Position numbers and translations under genes: made by a program. The notes beneath the pieces are model-generated. The model was not told the origin of the DNA. It saw nothing but the letters and a program-made list of their open reading frames with translations, and did no database searches. DNA of 43,276 bases from an uncultured Peptococcaceae bacterium (GTDB lineage: Bacteria > Bacillota > Peptococcia > Peptococcales > Peptococcaceae). The stretch covers positions 1 through 43,276 of the forward strand of contig CALJRU010000054.1 of NCBI GenBank assembly GCA_937976375.1, given 5' to 3'. Every line of letters starts with the position of its first letter. Positions within the stretch are counted from its first letter, which is position 1. Positions 24,127-31,836 of this stretch are shown in pieces.

Positions 24127-25056
24127 TTAAAGTTCCAGCGCATCAAGCATAAACTCAATCACACCGTCACAGACCTCATCTTTGAGATCTGCATAATTAT
24201 GAATCTCATGACGATAGCCTGGGTAAACCAACGTTGTGATGTCATGGCCTGTGCTTGCCAGCCAATTTGACGTTTCGTACACACCTTGACCGTACATGCC
24301 AAATGGATCTTCATCGCCAGCAATCGAATAGATTGGCAGGTTCTTTGGCACACGCTCCGCCCATTGCACACCAGTGATGTCATCAATCATCTTCATGAAA
24401 TCCAACAATGATTTATTGACGGTTGGGCGGGTAAAAGCGTCAAACGGATCGTTGGCGTGATCCACCTGAACGTATGGATCATGGCAGATCCACTCATTGC
24501 CCAGTTTGGCATCCGGAATACGTTCACTCATCCATCCCATCATCGCAACAGATGCTTCTGCGTCCGCTTCATTGCCGCGCCCATCGGCCACAAGTTTTTC
24601 AATAACTGGACGTGCTGCTGCCATCTGAGGCACACTGCCGCACGTGCCGCAAATGGTTGCCCCAGCCAGCAGATCGCCATAACGCGCAATGAACTGACGC
24701 GTAATTACAGAGCCCATGCTGTGACCAAAGAAGAAATATGGCAGATCTGGGAATTTTTCGCGCACAAGATCCATGAGACGTTTTTCGTCTTCGACCATCG
24801 TTTCCGGACCTTTGTCGCCCCAGTCACCCCAAGTATCATTGATTTCAGCCGTTTTGCCATGCCCTACATGGTCATCGGCCGCCACCACAAAGCCTGCTTC
24901 CAAATAACGCACAATCATATGAAGATAGCGGCGGGAATGTTCTCCAAAGCCATGCACCAGCTGCACCACGCCAAGCGGTTCACAAGCTGGTACATAAATC
25001 CATGCCTGTACCTTATCACGTTCATTGTAAGATGGGAAAGTAAATTCATACAGCAT
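24127..25056 (-). CDS. Alpha/beta hydrolase, monoacylglycerol lipase-like (Hydrolase_4)
   Basis: A 309-residue serine hydrolase with oxyanion-hole motif LVHGFGEHSRRY, a DDHVGHGKT segment and nucleophile elbow GHSMG (Ser near residue 114). Asp in AGDEDPFG and His in YPGYRHEIHN complete a Ser-Asp-His triad. The pattern matches the serine aminopeptidase S33/lysophospholipase family, so esters of monoacylglycerol or lysophospholipid are likely substrates. No signal peptide, so probably cytoplasmic. The start at MLYEFTFPSYN follows GAGGAG; the longer frame has no support. It stands alone between two other operons. Confidence 0.85.
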   Translation of the reverse strand: MLYEFTFPSYNERDKVQAWIYVPACEPLGVVQLVHGFGEHSRRYLHMIVRYLEAGFVVAADDHVGHGKTAEINDTWGDWGDKGPETMVEDEKRLMDLVREKFPDLPYFFFGHSMGSVITRQFIARYGDLLAGATICGTCGSVPQMAAARPVIEKLVADGRGNEADAEASVAMMGWMSERIPDAKLGNEWICHDPYVQVDHANDPFDAFTRPTVNKSLLDFMKMIDDITGVQWAERVPKNLPIYSIAGDEDPFGMYGQGVYETSNWLASTGHDITTLVYPGYRHEIHNYADLKDEVCDGVIEFMLDALEL

Positions 25057-25142
25057 CTTTTCTTCCACTCCTCTGAAAATAATTCTATACTTTAAGTTTA
25101 ACGTCTTCGCCGATATAGAGCAACAGAAAATCAACTTTTCAG

Positions 25143-25182
25143 AAAATGAAACGCGGCCACCAAAGCAGCCGCGTTTCATTTT
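25143..25182 (-). terminator. Terminator of the sigma/anti-sigma operon
   Basis: A 15-bp perfect stem (AAAATGAAACGCGGC with its complement, 10-nt loop), 12 nt after the stop of the anti-sigma-like gene. Confidence 0.82.
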
Positions 25183-25194
25183 GAGACATCCTTT

Positions 25195-26463
25195 TCAATT
25201 AAATCTCCCATCCCAAACAATCTGATCGGATAAATACTCCTCCTCAACCGCCGGCACATAGAAAGCGCCATAGTTCTTCAAGCCATTATCCTGCACCATC
25301 TCCGGCATCTCTACCAGGAATCTGTAGTATGGCATAAAATAGGTTTCATATTGTCCGGTTCGATAGATCAGCTCCGTTCTGGCAACGTATTCCAAGCCTG
25401 GGAATGCTGCAGGAACAGTCGACTTATACACCCCTTCCGCCAGCTTTTCTTTGGCTTCTTCGACTGAAATCAACGGATAATCGCCCACTTTTTGACTCTG
25501 ATCCGTCGCAAAAACACGAATAATCATAAGATCACTGCCAGCATCTATATAAAAACTGACACGATCAAAGTTGTAATTGATAATCGCCTCTTCTGCCGTC
25601 TCAGAAACATCAAAGAAACTCACATAATGGAACGATCGCTGTCCATCGTACGTATAATCACCGCCAACAACTTCTGCCTTTGGCGACTCAAAATCGATCA
25701 AGTCACAGTACGCTTCCTGTAAATACTGAGCCAGCTTCATATAGTCATCTTCCGTGGATGCCGCATCGGTACAATATGCATCCGGCAACTGAACCATTGG
25801 CTCAAAAAAGATGCTGGTTGTTAAATCCGGCGTAATTTCCAGACGCATCCCTTCCATTTCAATAACCAGCTGACTTGGCTCCAATTGGGCGGCAGGTATT
25901 TCTTCGCCATTTCTCGCATGCCATTCTTTGAGATCTTGAAGCTCCTGCTTGCTCTTTTTCACTTCTTTGACTTCCAATTTGCTCGTATCCAGTCCCAGGC
26001 GTTCGGCCACATTCAGCAGCTGCTCACGCATTCTTTCAACATCAATTCCGCCAATCAACATGGATGAATGTTCACTGTGATACTCCAGCGGATTCTTATA
26101 CACCGGCAGTTCTGAAATCTGGCTGTCTTCTGTCCAAGGGTTTGCACTGATAATTTCCGAAACATCGTAAGCCATATAGCCTTCAAATCCCATTCCCTGT
26201 TTCGATCCTTCAGAAATGGTCAAAATTGGCAGTGACGCCCCCTCTTGTGCCTGCTGCTGCGCAGCATCACTGGATAAAGACGAATGTTCTTCATTGCGAG
26301 GCAGCACCGCAACAGCCACAATGGCAACGACGAGTGCTGCAGCACAGGCTGCCGCTCCCCATTTTGTCCATCGAACGCGACGTTTCGGCCTTGGCGTATC
26401 TGCCGCCTCAACATAAGCAGGATCAACCAGTTCCATTTTTTCTAACAATTCATCGCCTCTCAT
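25195..26463 (-). CDS. Single-pass membrane protein, probable anti-sigma factor
   Basis: The 422-residue protein has a short cytoplasmic N-terminus (MRGDELLEKMELVDPAYVEAAD), a basic stretch and one membrane helix (about residues 34-54). A large extracellular part with no recognised catalytic motif follows. The N-terminal pattern, a helix ending in a V/I-D-x-x-x-V/I-E-A-A motif, is common in proteins encoded after ECF sigma genes in Clostridia. Its start overlaps the sigma stop by four nt (ATGA), so the two are coupled and it probably sequesters the sigma factor. The signal and any proteolytic release step are unknown. Confidence 0.7.
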   Translation of the reverse strand: MRGDELLEKMELVDPAYVEAADTPRPKRRVRWTKWGAAACAAALVVAIVAVAVLPRNEEHSSLSSDAAQQQAQEGASLPILTISEGSKQGMGFEGYMAYDVSEIISANPWTEDSQISELPVYKNPLEYHSEHSSMLIGGIDVERMREQLLNVAERLGLDTSKLEVKEVKKSKQELQDLKEWHARNGEEIPAAQLEPSQLVIEMEGMRLEITPDLTTSIFFEPMVQLPDAYCTDAASTEDDYMKLAQYLQEAYCDLIDFESPKAEVVGGDYTYDGQRSFHYVSFFDVSETAEEAIINYNFDRVSFYIDAGSDLMIIRVFATDQSQKVGDYPLISVEEAKEKLAEGVYKSTVPAAFPGLEYVARTELIYRTGQYETYFMPYYRFLVEMPEMVQDNGLKNYGAFYVPAVEEEYLSDQIVWDGRFN

Positions 26464-27023
26464 AACACGTACCCCTCCTTTTCCAGATACGCGCGAAGCT
26501 GTGCGCGGCTGCGAAACAGCATGGTCTTCACCTTACTCTGTGAAAGAGAAAAACGCTGTGCAATATCAGCAATAGAATCCATATACCAATAACGTCGAAT
26601 GAACACCGCTCGTTTTTCCTCGCTCAATCCACTAAGAAAACCATTGATCGCTTCTCCTAAAGCCTTTTCATCAAGCCGACAGGCTGTATCATCCGGCGCC
26701 GGAATGCATTGCTCCAATTCAGTGCTGAGCTCATAAAGAAACGCTCGACGCTTGAGACGCTGGCGATCCCGACAGCAGTTCAGCGAAAGATGCCGAGTAA
26801 TCCGCGCTAGAAAAGCATACAAGTATTGCCTCGGTTCGTGCGGCGGAATCCGGTTCCACGCTTCCATATAAGTGTCATTCTCACATTCCTCTGCTGTTTG
26901 CCGATCATTGACAATGCCATAAGACAAAGTCCTTAGACGCTGTCCAAACTTTTCGGCCGTCTCTGCGATTGCTGTTTCATCACGCATCAAATACAACGCC
27001 ACGATTCTTTGATTGTCATCCAC
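26460..27023 (-). CDS. ECF-type RNA polymerase sigma factor
   Basis: The 187-residue protein has sigma region 2 (RLRTLSYGIVNDRQTAEECENDTYMEAWNRIP, with the DNA-melting segment after it) and region 4 (GLSEEKRAVFIRRYWYMDSIADIAQRFSLSQSKVKTMLFRSRAQLRAYL). These are joined by a variable linker, the sigma-70 extracytoplasmic-function layout. The GTG start at 27023 has AAAGGAGG eight nt upstream; the longer frame lacks a ribosome binding site. It is coupled to the membrane protein that follows. Confidence 0.9.
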   Translation of the reverse strand: MDDNQRIVALYLMRDETAIAETAEKFGQRLRTLSYGIVNDRQTAEECENDTYMEAWNRIPPHEPRQYLYAFLARITRHLSLNCCRDRQRLKRRAFLYELSTELEQCIPAPDDTACRLDEKALGEAINGFLSGLSEEKRAVFIRRYWYMDSIADIAQRFSLSQSKVKTMLFRSRAQLRAYLEKEGYVL

Positions 27024-27187
27024 AGCGACCCCCTCCTTTTTTCTTCCACGAATGACCCCTTCACTATAAAAAGCACTTTTTGCAGCCGATTGGTTACAAA
27101 CTTTGAGCAAAAAATTTTTTTCAAGGAAATTCTTTGTCATGCCTCTTTTTCCAGCCTTGACGCATGTTGTTCCGCTGTGATTTCAAA

Positions 27188-27223
27188 AAAAGCGACATCT
27201 TGACCAACGCCAGATGTCGTTTT
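27188..27223 (-). terminator. Terminator of the glnS-plsC-murT-gatD operon
   Basis: An 8-bp core stem (CGACATCT/AGATGTCG) with flanking A and T runs lies 29 nt past the gatD stop. On the minus strand it ends in a run of seven Ts. Confidence 0.8.
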
Positions 27224-27251
27224 CGTATAAAATCATTGCCAGCCACACTTA

Positions 27252-27902
27252 TTATTGAGCAGCATGTTCTACAGCCATTGCAATCAATCGTTCCGCCAAG
27301 TGGCGATTGCGCACAAGCAATGGTCCATGGAAATAAGAACAGAAAATATTTTTGTAAATGGCTCCTTCGCTGCCATCTTCGCCATTGTTGCCTTGGCCGC
27401 TGATCACACGCCCCAGCGGCTGTTCGCCATCACCCAAAAAGGTGCGTCCATTGTGGTTTTCAAAGCCCAAATACGTTTCACCAAAGGCATCGTTGCGAAT
27501 CTCAATGTCGCCAATAAAGCGATGATTTTCCTGGCGCAATGTGTAGTGTGGCAAGGCGCCAAGCCCATCAATTTTCTCCCCATGCGCCGTTTCATAATAT
27601 TGACCAAGCAGCTGATAACCGCCGCAAATGGCAAGCCCAACACCGCCATTTTCAATATATTCGACAAGCGCATCGTGTTTCGATGGCAGATCCTTGGCAA
27701 TAACCATTTGTTCATGATCCTGACCACCGCCAATGAATAAAATATCATAAGCGTTTGGATCGAAGGTATCTTTGAGACTGACAAGCGTGGTCTCCACATC
27801 TAATCCGCGTTGACGCGCCAAGTATTGCAGCATCAGCAGATTGCCATTGTCACCATAAGTATTGAGCAGGTTGCCATATAAATGACAGATACGCAGTTTC
27901 AT
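27252..27902 (-). CDS. gatD: Lipid II isoglutaminyl synthase, glutamine amidotransferase subunit
   Basis: A 216-residue class I glutaminase-like subunit with FIGGGQDHEQM, the nucleophile region GLAICGGYQLLG (Cys near residue 94) and a catalytic His in FCSYFHGPLL. It supplies ammonia to MurT, which amidates the D-glutamate of the lipid II stem peptide to D-isoglutamine. Start overlaps the murT stop by four nt (ATGA) and has GGAGGG upstream. Adjacent coupled murT makes GatD rather than CobQ the right name. Confidence 0.93.
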   Translation of the reverse strand: MKLRICHLYGNLLNTYGDNGNLLMLQYLARQRGLDVETTLVSLKDTFDPNAYDILFIGGGQDHEQMVIAKDLPSKHDALVEYIENGGVGLAICGGYQLLGQYYETAHGEKIDGLGALPHYTLRQENHRFIGDIEIRNDAFGETYLGFENHNGRTFLGDGEQPLGRVISGQGNNGEDGSEGAIYKNIFCSYFHGPLLVRNRHLAERLIAMAVEHAAQ

Positions 27903-29251
27903 ATTGCCATGCCCTCCTTCAAATACCCTTGCTCTGCAAAAGTATGCCGCAGATCAAGAGTTGCTGTATAGGTAGCAAGGATATAGACCTTTTCTGTCGG
28001 TGCTTTTGCAATCCAATCAGCAATGTGCGACAATTCCTGATCAATGTGCTGCTCCTCAAGCGGCAATCCTGCAATTTCAAATCGTGTTGACAGTTCTGCA
28101 ACGCGGATGCCTGACAAAAATACAGGACGGCCTTGAGTGATGCCAACCAGCTTTTCGAAATCACCATCCCAAATCCAGCTGACATCGGTCCCATCAGCAT
28201 ATCTGTCGTTCAAAAGCGCCACCAGAGAAAATGGCTGATCATCTGTCGCCAGCATGTCAACGATCTGGTTAAACCCAACAGGGTTTTTAATCAAATTCAT
28301 GACCACGTCTTTACTGCCAATATGAATATGTTCCTGACGTCCAAAGACACGCTTTGCCGCATCAAAACCACGTTTAATATAGTTGTCACTGATACGAAAA
28401 TGCTTGGCAACACTGTATGCAGCCAAAGCGTTGTAAATGTTGTACAGTCCAGCAATCGGCAGCTCAAACGATACGTTGTCGATGGTAAATCGCGAGGATT
28501 CCGGCGTCAATTCTTCGATGGACGTCACCGCGTGTCCCAATGCAGGGCGTTCAAAATCGCAATATGGACAATAGAATTTTCCTAGGTTGGAATACGTCAG
28601 CAATTTATAATGCAGGATGTTGTCGCATTTTGGGCAGAGAATCCCGTCCGTATTATAATGCGCCATTTGTTCACGATCCGCTTCGTGTGCAAAGCCAAAA
28701 TATTCCACGGGATTTTTCAGTGCCACACTCGAAAAGATTGGCAGATCGCCATTAGCAATAATGGTTGCCTGCGGCGCTTGTGCCGCTCCATCCAACATCA
28801 TCTGATACGTGGTGTAGATTTCCCCATAACGATCCATTTGATCACGGAACAAGTTCGTAAAAACAATCGCTTCCGGCTTAATGTATTTTGTCACATGCTT
28901 GAGCGTGGCTTCATCCACTTCCAACACCGCATACTTGGTGCCAGTTTTCTGACGTGGTGCGCCCAAAAAACAGGAAATGATGCCCTGCAGCAAATTGGCA
29001 CCAGTCGGATTGGTGAGAACCGTGCCGTATTTTTCCTGAAAAATTTTCGCAATGAACGATGTTGTCAGCGTTTTGCCATTGGTGCCAGTGACAATGACCG
29101 TGCGATAATCTTTCGCCAAACTGCTGAGAATATCCGGGTCAATTTTCAGTGCCACTTTACCTGGCATACTGGAACCGCCGCTGCGTGTCTTTTCCAAGAT
29201 GATCTTACTCGCTTTGCCGGCTGTTTTTGCCAGCATTGATCGTACTGTCAT
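27899..29251 (-). CDS. murT: Lipid II isoglutaminyl synthase, Mur-ligase subunit
   Basis: The 450-residue protein contains the Mur-ligase ATP site VTGTNGKTLTT (about residues 55-65), a four-cysteine zinc ribbon (CPKCDNILHY...FYCPYCDF) inserted in the central domain as in MurT, and the C-terminal DUF1727 domain. With GatD it uses ATP to amidate the second residue of lipid II, a cell-wall modification common in Gram-positives. The start overlaps the plsC stop by four nt, so all four genes of the operon are linked head to tail. Confidence 0.94.
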   Translation of the reverse strand: MTVRSMLAKTAGKASKIILEKTRSGGSSMPGKVALKIDPDILSSLAKDYRTVIVTGTNGKTLTTSFIAKIFQEKYGTVLTNPTGANLLQGIISCFLGAPRQKTGTKYAVLEVDEATLKHVTKYIKPEAIVFTNLFRDQMDRYGEIYTTYQMMLDGAAQAPQATIIANGDLPIFSSVALKNPVEYFGFAHEADREQMAHYNTDGILCPKCDNILHYKLLTYSNLGKFYCPYCDFERPALGHAVTSIEELTPESSRFTIDNVSFELPIAGLYNIYNALAAYSVAKHFRISDNYIKRGFDAAKRVFGRQEHIHIGSKDVVMNLIKNPVGFNQIVDMLATDDQPFSLVALLNDRYADGTDVSWIWDGDFEKLVGITQGRPVFLSGIRVAELSTRFEIAGLPLEEQHIDQELSHIADWIAKAPTEKVYILATYTATLDLRHTFAEQGYLKEGMAI

Positions 29252-30024
29252 GCTTTTTCTTCACTCTCTTTCTCTGCCGGAGGTTCTTCCACGATCGTGC
29301 AGCCAACGATCTCAGCAATATTTGCCTGGATTTCATCAGACAGTGTCGATGTATCTTTTCCTTTGTAATCTTCCGGCATGATCGCTGGCAGGAAGGTCAC
29401 ACGAACCTCAAGCGGCTTGATCCAAACACTGCCGCGCGGCATGACATCAATGGTATGCTCCAATGCAAATGGCACAATGGCGGCACCAGAACGTGTTGCG
29501 ATCTTCAGACTGCCTGCCTTGAAAGGACGCATATTGCCATCGTCGCTGCGCGTCCCTTCTGGAAACACGCACATACCATGTTCGTGATTCTTCAGCATCT
29601 TTGCCGCACCAAGAATAACTTCCAAAGATTTACGCGATTCTGTACGTGGCAGGAAGAAAGACCCAATGGCTGCCACCCATTTTGAAAAAAGTGGAATTTT
29701 GCCCAATTCTTCTTTGCAAATAAACCCTACTGGCCGAGGAATCGCCGCCAGCATCAGTGGGGGATCAAACATACTTTGATGATTGCCCACATAGAGCACG
29801 GACCCTTCTTCCGGGATATTCTCCAAACCCTCTACCGTGATTTTCACACCTAAGAGGCGGCACCCGGTCCCAGCAAGATGATAAGCGAATTTGTGAATGC
29901 GGCGCTGCGCTTCTTCAAATTCTCCAGCTTCCATAAGACGGTTCACCTTTGACCGTAATGGCAGGCGAATCAGCATGACGGCCACAAACCAGACATAAAC
30001 AAAGATGTCTCTGATCACAGTCAC
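29248..30024 (-). CDS. plsC: 1-acyl-sn-glycerol-3-phosphate acyltransferase (PlsC family)
   Basis: The 258-residue protein has an N-terminal membrane helix (about residues 3-20), the catalytic NHQSMFDP (H-X4-D) motif, the glycerol-phosphate-binding FPEGTRS motif and the following PFALEHT block. This is the second acylation step making phosphatidic acid. Of two GTG codons I chose the inner one, eight nt after AAGGGG; the outer GTG touches the Shine-Dalgarno and would overlap the glnS stop. It is coupled to murT downstream. Confidence 0.87.
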   Translation of the reverse strand: MTVIRDIFVYVWFVAVMLIRLPLRSKVNRLMEAGEFEEAQRRIHKFAYHLAGTGCRLLGVKITVEGLENIPEEGSVLYVGNHQSMFDPPLMLAAIPRPVGFICKEELGKIPLFSKWVAAIGSFFLPRTESRKSLEVILGAAKMLKNHEHGMCVFPEGTRSDDGNMRPFKAGSLKIATRSGAAIVPFALEHTIDVMPRGSVWIKPLEVRVTFLPAIMPEDYKGKDTSTLSDEIQANIAEIVGCTIVEEPPAEKESEEKA

Positions 30025-30029
30025 AACAC

Positions 30030-31700
30030 TCACCCCTTAAAGCTGTCTTTTAAACCGACAGTTTCGTTGAGAACAATGTGTTCCGGCGTAGAATATTTAT
30101 TATCAACACAGAAATATCCATTGCGCAGCAGCTGATACGTTGTGCCAACGGCCGCATCTTTCATCATTGGCTCCAGCTTGATATGTTCCAACACCTGCAG
30201 ACTTTCCTTGTTGAATTGATCAACAATATCCTCTGCCGTTGATTCAAAATCAAGAAGATCACCATATAAATGTGCCGTTGCGTCCAAAGCGTTGGTGGCT
30301 TCCACCCAATGCAAGGTTCCTTTTACTTTGCGGTTTGAATTTGGACCGCCGCTGATGGTGGTTGGATCATAAGAGCAGAGCACTTCCAGGATTTCGCCTG
30401 TTTCCGGATCTTTTACGTAGTCATCACATTGAATAATGTACGCATATTTCAAGCGCACTTCTTTACCTGGCTTGAGGCGATGATACTTATTGTTCGCCTC
30501 TTCACGGAAATCTCCCTGCTCAATGTACAAATGACGTCCAAACGGAATCTCATAAGTTCCTGCATCCGGATCATTTGGATTAACCAGTGCTGGCAGATAC
30601 TCGATCTGATTCTCCGGATAATTGGTAATCGTCAGTTTAAGAGGACGCAAAACCCCCATGGTGCGTGGCGCATGCATGTTTAAATCCTCACGCAGGCAGT
30701 GCAGCAAATACCCTGTTTCTACACAGCTGTTCGTTTTTGCAACACCGATGCGTTCGCAGAAATCTTTGAGTGCAGCAGGCGTATAGCCACGACGGCGCAA
30801 ACCAGCAATGGTAGGCAGACGAGGGTCGTCCCACCCATCAACAAGACCAGCATCAACAAGTGCTTTCAGTTTGCGTTTGCTGGTAACCGTGTTCTCAATT
30901 TCCAGACGAGCAAATTCGATCTGATGAGAACGGAATTTAATAAATGGCATGTGTTTCAAATGATCGAGCACCCAATCATACAATGGACGATGATCCTCGA
31001 ATTCCAAGGTGCAGATGGAATGGGTAATACCTTCGATCGCATCTTCCAATGGGTGCGCAAAATCATACATTGGATAAATATGCCATTCTGTGCCTGTGCG
31101 TGGATGTGATGCATCTACAATACGATACAAAGCAGGGTCGCGCATATTCATGTTGCTGGACGTCATGTCAATCTTGGCACGCAGAATGCGAGAGCCTGTT
31201 GGAAACTCACCGGCACGCATTCTTGCAAACAAATCTAAGTTTTCTTCAACAGAACGTTCGCGATAAGGACTGTTCGTCCCCGGCTCTGTCAATGTACCAC
31301 GCATGGCACGCAGTTCTTCTGCAGAAGAATCGTCCACATAAGCCAATCCTTGTTTGATCAGTTCAACGGCACCTTCGTAGAAATGCTCGAAATAATTGGA
31401 CGCATAGCACACATCACCGTCCCACTGACCGCCGAGCCAGCGCACATCACGTTCAATGGCCTCAATGTACTCTTCTTCCTCTTTCTGTGGGTTGGTATCA
31501 TCAAAACGCAAATGGCAGGTTCCGTTGTATTTTTTTGCCAAACCAAAATTCAAAAAGATGGATTTTGCATGGCCAATATGCAAATACCCATTTGGTTCTG
31601 GCGGAAAACGAGTAACAATCTCTTTCTGACCGTTCTCGATGTCCTCATTAATGATCGCTTCAATAAAATTCGTGGAAATCACATCGTTTTCCTGACTCAT
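30030..31700 (-). CDS. glnS: Glutaminyl-tRNA synthetase
   Basis: The 556-residue class I synthetase carries HIGH-type PPEPNGYLHIGHAKS, GTCHLRFDDTNP, and a KMSKS-type loop TSKRKLKALV. Two anticodon-binding beta-barrels follow (GVLRPLKLTITNYPENQ and onward). It is a true GlnRS by the GlnS-type NPQKEEEEYIEAI segment, so this Firmicute charges tRNA-Gln directly. The start follows AGAGGAGG. It leads an operon with plsC, murT and gatD and has a promoter 38 nt upstream. Confidence 0.96.
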   Translation of the reverse strand: MSQENDVISTNFIEAIINEDIENGQKEIVTRFPPEPNGYLHIGHAKSIFLNFGLAKKYNGTCHLRFDDTNPQKEEEEYIEAIERDVRWLGGQWDGDVCYASNYFEHFYEGAVELIKQGLAYVDDSSAEELRAMRGTLTEPGTNSPYRERSVEENLDLFARMRAGEFPTGSRILRAKIDMTSSNMNMRDPALYRIVDASHPRTGTEWHIYPMYDFAHPLEDAIEGITHSICTLEFEDHRPLYDWVLDHLKHMPFIKFRSHQIEFARLEIENTVTSKRKLKALVDAGLVDGWDDPRLPTIAGLRRRGYTPAALKDFCERIGVAKTNSCVETGYLLHCLREDLNMHAPRTMGVLRPLKLTITNYPENQIEYLPALVNPNDPDAGTYEIPFGRHLYIEQGDFREEANNKYHRLKPGKEVRLKYAYIIQCDDYVKDPETGEILEVLCSYDPTTISGGPNSNRKVKGTLHWVEATNALDATAHLYGDLLDFESTAEDIVDQFNKESLQVLEHIKLEPMMKDAAVGTTYQLLRNGYFCVDNKYSTPEHIVLNETVGLKDSFKG

Positions 31701-31737
31701 AAAGCGCCTCCTCTTTTCAAAATAGACATATACGTTT

Positions 31738-31767
31738 ATTATAGCCGTATTCACTGCGCGGCGTCAA
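31738..31767 (-). promoter_or_regulatory. Promoter of glnS operon
   Basis: Minus strand TTGACG (31762-31767), an 18-nt spacer and TATAAT (31738-31743). Confidence 0.75.
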
Positions 31768-31793
31768 TCATTCACCGCCAGCACATAGAAAAA

Positions 31794-31823
31794 ACCGGTC
31801 ACGATCCATCGATCGTGACCGGT
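31794..31823 (-). terminator. Terminator of the ppx-ppk1 operon
   Basis: A 13-bp perfect stem (ACCGGTCACGATC and its complement) with loop CATC (plus strand), followed by a run of six Ts on the minus strand, 14 nt past the ppk1 stop. Confidence 0.93.
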
Positions 31824-31836
31824 CATCAACATTCTA

